Assembly: GCA_026932425.1 (NCBI GenBank) | Contig: JAIXKN010000048.1 | Location: 1,874 to 40,587 of the forward strand | Length of the DNA stretch: 38,714 nucleotides | Direction of reading: 5' to 3' | DNA from: Burkholderiales bacterium | GTDB lineage: Bacteria > Pseudomonadota > Gammaproteobacteria > Burkholderiales > Burkholderiaceae_C | In this document: in pieces, positions 32,531-38,714 of the stretch | Layout: every line of letters starts with the position of its first letter | How positions within the stretch are numbered: the stretch's first letter is position 1 | Notes under the pieces: model-generated | Told to the model about the DNA's origin: nothing | The model's database searches: none | What the model saw: the letters and a program-made list of their open reading frames with translations, nothing else | Program-made: the position numbers and the translations under genes

Positions 32531-35500
32531 GCCGGCTCCTCTTCTTCGTCTTCTTCGTCTTCTTCGATGTGCGCGCGCAGCGGCCCGAAGATCGCGTTCG
32601 CGGTTTCCTCGAAGGCCTCGTCCAGCGGGTCGACGCAGCCGCGCAGCGCGAGCCGGTGCGCGGCCTCCTGGGACTCGCCGCGCGCATCGGGTCCACTCGG
32701 AGCCCAGACCCGCTGCGCGCTCACGATGTCGCCGTCCCTCTCGACGTAAGCCCAGGCGCTGCGGGGGTAGAAGTGCAGCGGTTCGGTGAGACCCTGGCGA
32801 TAGAGACGCAGCAGCGCGCCGAGCTGCGCCTCGGCGTCAGCGACGGGCCTGAGCGCGAGCGTCTGGTCCAGCGCCAGCCAGCGCGTGCGCATCGCCACAC
32901 CCTCGGGCGCGGCGGCGCACAGGGCCAGGTGCTGGACCCACGCTTCGAGCCGGTCGCGCGGGTGCAGCTCGCGTGCACGCCAGCGCGTCTGGCCTTCGCC
33001 GCGCAGACCGGAGAGGGTGATCGCCAGCGTCCAGCGCTCGCCATCGAGATCGAAGTCCAGTTCGACGAGGCGCGGAGGCAGCGGCGGTTCGGCGCTGGCC
33101 TCGCGCACCCGCGCGGCGAAGTGCAGCAGCGGCGGCAAGGCCTGCTCGAGCTGCACGAGGCCGATCGCCCCCGCCGGCCAGTCGGTGCCCGCCTGCGCCA
33201 GGCGCAGCGCCTGCTCGCGGTCGGCGCCGGCCAGCAGCGCCGGCAGCAGGCGCTCGGTCAGCGTGCGCTCGGCGGATCCGTCGGCGTGCAGGGGGTCCTC
33301 GTCGTCGAGCTCGTCCTCGTCCCAGGCCAGCTCGATGCCCAGGCGCCGCTGCAGCAGCGCCGCGCAGGGCCGGCCAAGGAAGGCGACGAGCTGCTCGACG
33401 CTGAGCTTGCGCCACTCGGGACCGGGCGAGGGCAGCGGCGCGGCGAAGAAGGGCGCCTGCGCGGCGACGTCGGGCAGCAGCGCGTCGTCGTCGCTTTCGT
33501 CGCCGTTTGCGTCTCTGTTTTCGTCCTTCCTTGCGTCCCTCCCTTCATCGCACCCATGCGCTCGAACGTCGTTCGTCGAAGGGGCGCTCGTGACCGGAAG
33601 GCTGCCCTCCTGCGCTCGATCGCTGGACTCCCGCGCGAGGGCCTCGCGCAGCGCCGCGGCCAGCGTCTCGTCGTGGCTGCGCAGGCGCGGGTCGCCGTCG
33701 ACCTGGAAGGCGGTGGGCGAGAAGGCCTGCAGCGGGTGTTCGACGACCAGGCGCGCGCGCGCGTGCTCCAGGCTCGCCCGCTCGCGCGGCTCGTACGCGA
33801 TCGCCGGCACCAGCACGTCGAGCAGCTCGGCGACGACGGTGGACGGCGGCAGCGGCGCGTTGTCGCGCACGCTGCGTCCGGTGTGGCTCAGGTGCAGGTG
33901 CGTGCGTGCGGCCAGCAGCAGATCGAGGAAGAGGTTGCGTTCGTCCAGGCGCCGCTGGCGGTCGCCGCGGCGGGGGCTGGCGGCCAGCAGGTCGAACTCG
34001 GCTGCGCGCGTCGGGCCGGGGAAGAGGCCATCGTCCAGCCCGAGCACCGCAACGACGCGGTAGGGCAGGCCGCGCAGGCTGCTCATTGCCGCGAAGGTGA
34101 CGCTGCCGCTGGGCACCCCGCCGCGCGCCGGGTCGTCCAGGCGCTGCTGCAACGCCTGCCGCAGCACCGGCAGCGGCAGCGGCTCGTCGAGGCCGCCGCG
34201 CTGCATCTCGTCGGTCAGCTGTGCGATGGTGGCCTGCAGCTCGCGCAGTTCGGTGCGCTCGTCGTCGCGCGCGTCGATGAAGCGCTCGCAGGCCCCGAAC
34301 AGGAGTGATGCCCAGGCCGCGGGCGGGTGCGCACGGCTCATCGCCGCGTGCGTCTGCTGCAGCGCGTCGACGAAGCTCCAGAGCCGCCCGAGCAGCTCGG
34401 CCTGGTTGCCGGGGATGTCGGCCGCGGGCAGCAAGCCGGCGAAGGGCTGCCCGGCCTGATCGGGCCGATCGGGCTGCGGCGGCAGCGCGTGGCCGAGGAA
34501 GAGCCGCGCGATGCCGTCGGCCAGCGTGTGGCGCTCGTCGGCCGGGACGCCGAAGCTGCCGCGGTGTGCGCCGTCCAGCCCCCAGTGCGTGCCCGCGGCG
34601 TGCAGCCAGGCGTGCACCTGCTCCAGGTCGGCGTCGTCCAGGCCGAAGCGCCGCGCGACCAACGGCTGCTGCAGCAGGCCGAAGACGGCGCTGGCCGGCA
34701 CGCGCGAGCCCATCAGCGCCAGCAGCGCGAGCAGCGCGCGCGCCGGCGCGGCGACCTGGCTGCGCGCGCGGCCGGTGATCGTGAACGGGATCTGCCGCTC
34801 CTGCGGCACGCTGCCGAAGACAGCGTCGATGAGCGGCGCCGCGTCCTCGAGCTCGGGCAGCACGACGAGCACGTCGCCGGGCTGCAGCGTCGCATCCTCG
34901 GCGAAGAGTGCGAGCAGGCGATCGTGCAGCACCTTGAGCTCGCGCGTGCGCGAGTGGCAGACGTGCAGCTCGATGCTGCGGTCGCCGTCGGCAAGCGCGA
35001 TGCTTCCCGGCTCGATCTCCTGCAGGTCCAGCAGCGCGTTCTGCACGTGCGCCAGCAGCGTGCCGCCTTCGCTTGGGCCTTCGCTTGGACGGTAGTCGCC
35101 GTCGTCGACGACGGCTTCGCCGGCCAGGTCGACCAGGCCGTCGACCAGCGCCTGCGTCTGCTTGCCCCAGGCCGCCAGCATCCGGTTGCCGACCTCATGG
35201 CCCGCTTCCTGCCCGCGCGCCGAGAGGTGCGCAAGCCGCCTGCGGTCGACGAGCTCGAACCAGTACTCACGGCAGGGGTTCACGATGTAGACGTCGACGT
35301 CGATCAGCGCCCCGAGCTGCGCGAGCAGCTGCTGGTGCAGCGGCGGCATCGCCGGCGGCGCAAAGACGTGCAGGCGCGGCGGCAGGCCCGCGGCGCGCGC
35401 CGCAGCCGGGCCCCCCCGCTGCAGCGCTGCGACCAAGGCCGCCACCGGTTGCTGCTCGGGCAGCGCCAGCTCCGCGGCCAGCCGTCGCCACAGCGCCGCC

Positions 35501-36003
35501 TGCCAGGCCTCGTCGGGGTGGGGTGTCGGCAGCGCCTGCCGGCCGGCGCTCCAGGCCTGCAGCCAGTCGGGGCGGTAGCTGGTGTACTGCTCGATCAGCG
35601 CGGCGACGGCCTGCGCGAGCTCCGCGCGCATCACGGGATCGGCCTGCGCGAGGTAGTGCGCAAGCCGCGGATGCGCGTCGACCCAGGCGCGGTCGCCGAA
35701 GGCGGCATAGATGCGCCAGGCGAGCACCGGCGCGGCCAGCGGCGACTCGGTCGGCGCCGAAGCGCCCTGTGTCGCGCCGTGGATGGCGACCAGCCGCCAC
35801 AGCCACTGCGCGAGGAAGGGCAGGCGCAGGTTCGCGCACACGCCGAACTCGCGTGCGACCGCCAGCTGCAGCCAGCGCCGCATCGCGGCACTCGGCACGA
35901 CGACCTCGTCGACCGCGAAGGGATCGGTCGCCGGCGCCGCCAGCGCCGTCAGCAGCCGCTTAGCGAGGACCTCGATCCGGTTCGAGAAGTGCAGGTTCAG
36001 CAT
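32527..36003 (-). CDS. recC: RecBCD exonuclease subunit RecC
   Basis: Subunit that splits the DNA strands and recognises Chi in RecBCD. It resembles a helicase plus nuclease but normally has lost both activities. The 1158-residue protein (E. coli 1122) begins MLNLHFSNRIEVLAKRLLTALAA and contains DEVVVPSAAMRRWLQLAVAREFGVCANLRLPFLAQWLW. LRGLPYRVVAVLGLDDGLFPG and ERNLFLDLLLAARTHLHLSHTGRSVRDNAPLPPSTVV follow in the body. There is an Asp/Asn/Lys-rich linker (about 33480-33600) and an acidic tail, EEDEEDEEEE, encoded by a 9-bp tandem repeat. ATG 36003 begins the five-gene operon; I see only a weak ribosome site. Confidence 0.94.
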   Translation of the reverse strand: MLNLHFSNRIEVLAKRLLTALAAPATDPFAVDEVVVPSAAMRRWLQLAVAREFGVCANLRLPFLAQWLWRLVAIHGATQGASAPTESPLAAPVLAWRIYAAFGDRAWVDAHPRLAHYLAQADPVMRAELAQAVAALIEQYTSYRPDWLQAWSAGRQALPTPHPDEAWQAALWRRLAAELALPEQQPVAALVAALQRGGPAAARAAGLPPRLHVFAPPAMPPLHQQLLAQLGALIDVDVYIVNPCREYWFELVDRRRLAHLSARGQEAGHEVGNRMLAAWGKQTQALVDGLVDLAGEAVVDDGDYRPSEGPSEGGTLLAHVQNALLDLQEIEPGSIALADGDRSIELHVCHSRTRELKVLHDRLLALFAEDATLQPGDVLVVLPELEDAAPLIDAVFGSVPQERQIPFTITGRARSQVAAPARALLALLALMGSRVPASAVFGLLQQPLVARRFGLDDADLEQVHAWLHAAGTHWGLDGAHRGSFGVPADERHTLADGIARLFLGHALPPQPDRPDQAGQPFAGLLPAADIPGNQAELLGRLWSFVDALQQTHAAMSRAHPPAAWASLLFGACERFIDARDDERTELRELQATIAQLTDEMQRGGLDEPLPLPVLRQALQQRLDDPARGGVPSGSVTFAAMSSLRGLPYRVVAVLGLDDGLFPGPTRAAEFDLLAASPRRGDRQRRLDERNLFLDLLLAARTHLHLSHTGRSVRDNAPLPPSTVVAELLDVLVPAIAYEPRERASLEHARARLVVEHPLQAFSPTAFQVDGDPRLRSHDETLAAALREALARESSDRAQEGSLPVTSAPSTNDVRAHGCDEGRDARKDENRDANGDESDDDALLPDVAAQAPFFAAPLPSPGPEWRKLSVEQLVAFLGRPCAALLQRRLGIELAWDEDELDDEDPLHADGSAERTLTERLLPALLAGADREQALRLAQAGTDWPAGAIGLVQLEQALPPLLHFAARVREASAEPPLPPRLVELDFDLDGERWTLAITLSGLRGEGQTRWRARELHPRDRLEAWVQHLALCAAAPEGVAMRTRWLALDQTLALRPVADAEAQLGALLRLYRQGLTEPLHFYPRSAWAYVERDGDIVSAQRVWAPSGPDARGESQEAAHRLALRGCVDPLDEAFEETANAIFGPLRAHIEEDEEDEEEEPA
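32540..32566. repeat. Three tandem 9-bp repeats at the 3' end of recC
   Basis: TCTTCTTCG occurs three times in a row. On the coding strand it gives a run of Glu/Asp codons forming the acidic RecC tail, ending 10 bp before the recC/recB overlap. Copy number could vary by slippage in steps of three residues without breaking the frame. Confidence 0.85.
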
Positions 36004-36067
36004 CGGAACGTCGTGCTCGTCAGGACGGAGCGCACGGGCGGCCGGTTCCCGACCGCAGCGAGCGTGC

Positions 36068-36169
36068 CGACAGCATGCCGCAACGGTGGCTCATGGCGTG
36101 AGCCAGGGCCGCTGCACGCGGCCAATCTTTTCCGGCGACGCCGGTGACGGCACCGCGACAGCATGCCGC
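36068..36169. repeat. 14-bp direct repeat upstream of recC
   Basis: CGACAGCATGCCGC occurs at 36068-36081 and 36156-36169, in the 224-bp gap between recC and the cytochrome c gene. Both copies centre on the palindrome GCATGC. A short stem TGGCTCA/TGAGCCA lies between them (36087-36105). They may be binding sites for a recC operon regulator. No gene is seen in this gap. Confidence 0.5.
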
Positions 36170-36227
36170 GCGCATCACCGCGCCACCGCCTCGCCGGCGC
36201 AAGCCTGCCCGCGGCCCGGGCGCCGCT

Positions 36228-36737
36228 TCAAGGCTGCGGACGTCCGGGGCCCTGCGTTCCCTGCGCGCGCGCCGACAGCCAGGCGTAGAGATCGACGATG
36301 TGCGCCTGCACGACCGGCTCGCCCTGCCAGGCGCGCATCGTCAGCGCGCCCTGCCGGCGCTGCTCGATGTCGCTGAGCAGCGCTTCGCGCGCCGCTCCCT
36401 CGGTGCGCGCGCCGGTCGTCGGGAAGGGCCAGTCGTAGCGGTTGAGGACGACGCTCACGAAGCGGCGCTGTCCCATCTCGCGCACGCGCGGCAGCAGATC
36501 CGGCGCGCCCCGTGTGCCGGTGGCGTCGGCGCCATGGCAGGCGGCGCAACGTTCCTGGAAGACGCGCCATCCGGCGTAGAGCGAACCCGGCGGCCTGGAC
36601 TGCTCGGCCAGTTCCCTGGCGGCCTGGCGGTTCTGCCATTCGACGGCGCAGCCGCCGAGTGCGCCTGCGGCCGCCAGCGCGGCGAGGGCGGCGCCCAGGG
36701 GTTTCGTCCTGCGCGCCGGATTCCGGGGGGTCGTCAT
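36228..36737 (-). CDS. Lipoprotein c-type cytochrome, monoheme
   Basis: A 169-residue class I-like cytochrome c, predicted to be attached to a membrane by lipid and to carry electrons in the periplasm. The N-terminus has basic residues, a hydrophobic stretch and lipobox ALGGC with Cys30. The single heme site is CAACH (Cys64, Cys67, His68). The Met in GALTMRAW is a plausible sixth ligand, and the end (VVQAHIVDLYAWLSAR) is the usual C-terminal helix. The ATG at 36737 has a strong GGAGGAA site 8 bp upstream. The frame is open much further upstream, but that part is opposite the next gene. No oxidase or dehydrogenase partner gene is adjacent, so its electron partner is unknown. Confidence 0.87.
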   Translation of the reverse strand: MTTPRNPARRTKPLGAALAALAAAGALGGCAVEWQNRQAARELAEQSRPPGSLYAGWRVFQERCAACHGADATGTRGAPDLLPRVREMGQRRFVSVVLNRYDWPFPTTGARTEGAAREALLSDIEQRRQGALTMRAWQGEPVVQAHIVDLYAWLSARAQGTQGPGRPQP

Positions 36738-36772
36738 CGTCGGGGTTCCTCCGCGAGCAACTGTAGCGCCGC

Positions 36773-36810
36773 CGTCGCTGCCGTCGTTGGCAACGCCGAC
36801 GGCAGCGACG
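36773..36810. repeat. 14-bp inverted repeat between divergent cytochrome and pyruvyl transferase-like genes
   Basis: CGTCGCTGCCGTCG (36773-36786) and CGACGGCAGCGACG (36797-36810) are perfect complements separated by 10 bp. They sit in the middle of the 113-bp divergent promoter region. The spacer contains a further GTTG-G-CAAC. It may be an operator for both genes or a small repeat element. Confidence 0.65.
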
Positions 36811-36850
36811 ATCCCGCCGGTGCCCAGTTGCGGCGTTCTACGATGCGGCG

Positions 36851-38065
36851 ATGCCGCCACGCGTGATCGTCTTCTGCGCCTGTGACCGCCACAACCTCGG
36901 CGACCTGCTCTTCCCGCACATCGCCGCGGCGCTGCTGCCGGGGCGGGAGATCGTCGTCGCCGGCCTCGTCGAGCGCGACCTGCGGGCTTTTGGCGGGCAC
37001 GCGGTGCAGGCCTTGCACCGGCTGCGCGCCGACGACGGTGCGACGCTGCTGCACGCCGGCGGCGAGATGCTCGGCTGCAGCGCCTGGCAGGCCGCGGCGA
37101 TGCTCTTGCCGCCCGAGCCGCCGCGCGCACTGCAGGCCACACTCGCCTATCTGGAGAAACACCCGGCCGAGCGCGAAGCCTACGTGCGCGCGCGGCTGGG
37201 GACCGAGGCGCTGGCGCCGTATGTTGCCGCGCGCCACCGCCTGCCGGGTGTCGGGCGGATCGTCCACGCAGGTGTCGGCGGCGTCGATCTCGATCGCGCC
37301 GAGCCGCGCTTTCGCGATGAGGTGCTGGCCGCGCTGCGCGAAGCCGATGCGGTTGCCGTGCGCGATGCGCGCACGCAGTCGCACCTGCTCGCTGCCGGCG
37401 TGCGCTGCAGCCTGCTGCCCGACCCCGCGGTGCTCGTTGCCGAGCTCTTCCGCGAGCGCATCCACGCCCAGACCGCGGGCGGGGAAATCACGATGCTGCA
37501 GCGTGCGTTCCCGCAGGGCTGGCTTGCGGTGCAGTGCAGCGCCGAATTCGGCGACGACGCGACGCTGTCGCTGCTGGCGGCCCGGCTCTCGCAGTTCATC
37601 GCCGGGACCGGGATCGGTGTCGCGCTCTTTCGCGCCGGTGCGGCGCCCTGGCACGACGATCTCGGGCTGCTGCAGCGCCTGGCGTCGCGCCTGCCGACGG
37701 GCCGGGCGCGGCTTGTCGAGTCGCTCGACATCTGGACGATCTGCGCGCTGCTGGCCGCAAGCCGCGGCTACTGCGGGAGCAGCCTGCATGGGCGCATCGT
37801 CGCCGCCGCGTTCGGACGTCCGGTGCTGAACCTGCGCGCGCCGAGCGCTGGTGGTGGGTCGGCGGCGAAAGTGCAGGCCTGTGCCGACACCTGGGAGGAC
37901 GTGCGTCGCGCGGCCGGCGTGCCCGCCGTCGTCGACGTCGAGGATCTCGCCAGCGGCCTGCGTGCCGCACTCGCGCTCGATTCGCACCGCCTGCGAGAAG
38001 AGGCGCGGATGCTCGCCGCGCGCTATCGCGCGGGATTCGAGGCGCTCACGGGGCTCATGGCATGA
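36851..38065 (+). CDS. Polysaccharide pyruvyl transferase-family protein
   Basis: A 404-residue protein resembling the CsaB/polysaccharide pyruvyl transferase family, whose known members move pyruvate from phosphoenolpyruvate to sugars of cell-surface polymers. The N-terminus VIVFCACDRHNLGDLLFPHIAAAL has the nucleotide-binding-like 'NLGD' loop. The middle has LHAGGEMLGC, AVRDARTQSHL and LLPDPAVLVAELF. The C-terminal half has YCGSSLHGRIVAAAFGRPVLNL, where S-L-H-G is the family hallmark. There is no signal peptide or membrane helix. It is not in a visible polysaccharide cluster: a cytochrome c gene diverges from it and an aldehyde dehydrogenase gene converges on it, overlapping by 11 bp. The actual substrate is unknown. 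Confidence 0.8.
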   Translation: MPPRVIVFCACDRHNLGDLLFPHIAAALLPGREIVVAGLVERDLRAFGGHAVQALHRLRADDGATLLHAGGEMLGCSAWQAAAMLLPPEPPRALQATLAYLEKHPAEREAYVRARLGTEALAPYVAARHRLPGVGRIVHAGVGGVDLDRAEPRFRDEVLAALREADAVAVRDARTQSHLLAAGVRCSLLPDPAVLVAELFRERIHAQTAGGEITMLQRAFPQGWLAVQCSAEFGDDATLSLLAARLSQFIAGTGIGVALFRAGAAPWHDDLGLLQRLASRLPTGRARLVESLDIWTICALLAASRGYCGSSLHGRIVAAAFGRPVLNLRAPSAGGGSAAKVQACADTWEDVRRAAGVPAVVDVEDLASGLRAALALDSHRLREEARMLAARYRAGFEALTGLMA

Positions 38066-38714
38066 CCACCGTGCGCGACTGCTCGCGCAGGTAGAGCGGC
38101 AGGTAGTAGAAGCTCGCGATCGCCTTGCCGGTGGAGCCGGAGCCCTTCCAGCCGCCGAAGGGCTGGTAGCCGGGCCAGGCGCCGGTGGTCGCACCCTGGG
38201 CGCGGTTGGCGTAGGTGACGCCGGCCTCGATGTGATCGTGGAACCAGGCGACCTCGTCGGCGCCGCCGTAGAAGCCGGCGGTCAGGCCCACATCGCTGTC
38301 GTTGGCAAGCGTCATCGCTTCCTCGCGCGAATCGACGCGCTGCAGCATCAGGAGCGGCAGGAAGAGCTCCTGGCGCCAGAGCGGATGCGAAGCCGGCGCC
38401 TCGACCAGCGTCGGGGCGACAAAGTGGCCGTGCGCATGCTCGCCCTCGGTCAGCCGCGTGCCGCCGGCCAGCAGCGTGGCGCCGCCCTCCTGCAGCTGCT
38501 GCACGCTGCGCGTAAAGCGCTCGCGCGCCGCGGCGTTGTTGACCGGGCCCATCCAGTGGCGCTGCTCGGTCGGGTCGCCGACGGACAGCGCGCGCGTCTG
38601 CGCCTGCAGCCGCTCGATCAGTGGGTCGGCAACCGCGCGGTGGACGTAGAGGCGCGAGAGCGCCGAGCACTTCTGCCCCGAGAGGCCGTAGGCCGAGCGC
38701 ACGATGCCGGCGGC
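38055..38714 (-). CDS. Aldehyde dehydrogenase, P5C dehydrogenase-like (5' part beyond window)
   Basis: The C-terminal 219 residues of an NAD(P)-dependent aldehyde dehydrogenase. The visible part starts AAGIVRSAYGLSGQKCSALSRLYVHR, where the Cys of GQKC is the catalytic nucleophile. It continues with WMGPVNN, FVAPTLVEAPASHPLWRQELFLPLL (the E-x-F-x-P cofactor motif), ANDSDVGLTAGFYG and the C-terminal QPFGGWKGSGSTGKA...YYLPLYLREQS. The GWKGSGSTGK and LREQS ending is typical of 1-pyrroline-5-carboxylate (glutamate semialdehyde) dehydrogenases, so a role in proline or arginine breakdown to glutamate is likely but not certain. The N-terminal cofactor half lies beyond base 38714. Its 3' end overlaps the pyruvyl transferase-family gene by 11 bp. 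Confidence 0.87.
   Translation of the reverse strand, partial: AAGIVRSAYGLSGQKCSALSRLYVHRAVADPLIERLQAQTRALSVGDPTEQRHWMGPVNNAAARERFTRSVQQLQEGGATLLAGGTRLTEGEHAHGHFVAPTLVEAPASHPLWRQELFLPLLMLQRVDSREEAMTLANDSDVGLTAGFYGGADEVAWFHDHIEAGVTYANRAQGATTGAWPGYQPFGGWKGSGSTGKAIASFYYLPLYLREQSRTVVMP

Noticed and set aside
29027-32749. A 1240-codon open frame on the plus strand opposite recB
   Set aside because: Same antisense artefact. The minus-strand frame has full RecB helicase and nuclease motifs.

Overview
The window is very GC-rich chromosomal DNA, tightly packed with genes. It carries no rRNA, tRNA, insertion sequence, prophage or CRISPR array that I could find. Gene content (glnA-ntrB-ntrC, gltBD, RecBCD, an Azoarcus-type ATP-dependent benzoyl-CoA reductase, a Mak-like fructokinase) points to a betaproteobacterium able to degrade aromatic compounds anaerobically, such as a member of Rhodocyclales or Burkholderiales. 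This placement is inferred from gene families and is not proven.

Layout. 1-2695 (minus): the start of a Mak-type fructokinase, cut by the window edge, lies downstream of a large aminopeptidase P. 2861-7800 (minus): a compact operon bzdN-bzdO-bzdP-bzdQ encodes the four subunits of a class I benzoyl-CoA reductase. It is followed by a hemerythrin-like protein and a clear intrinsic terminator. 7801-8135 is a divergent regulatory region, followed by a small DUF2799-like lipoprotein (plus). 8697-13081 (plus): glnA-ntrB-ntrC with a sigma-54 promoter and NtrC-like sites ahead of glnA. 13129-22749 (minus): gltB-gltD-dapL-lysA-nadE, read convergently with ntrC. 22991-36003 (minus): recC-recB-recD followed by an SbcD-like nuclease and a YhaN-like coiled-coil ATPase, all five joined by 4-base ATGA overlaps. 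36228-38714: a lipoprotein cytochrome c (minus), a polysaccharide pyruvyl transferase-family protein (plus) and the 3' part of a P5C-dehydrogenase-like aldehyde dehydrogenase (minus).

How the genes may work together. The central 14 kb (8.7-22.9 kb) looks like one nitrogen-assimilation locus. It holds glutamine synthetase, glutamate synthase, the NtrBC two-component system, and a lysine/diaminopimelate module (DapL, LysA) with ammonia-dependent NAD synthetase in the glutamate synthase operon. Upstream of both glnA and gltB I find a -24/-12 element and, about 105-115 bp further upstream, a TGCACC-N5-GGTGCA-like site. This predicts that NtrC controls both operons, and so ties lysine/cell-wall precursor and NAD synthesis to nitrogen status.

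The most unusual items are the nitrogen-controlled gltBD-dapL-lysA-nadE operon with a Bacteroidota-like DapL/LysA pair, the five-gene RecBCD + SbcD/YhaN-like repair operon, and the benzoyl-CoA reductase operon carrying a hemerythrin. All sites and family assignments come from reading the sequence; no database search was run.
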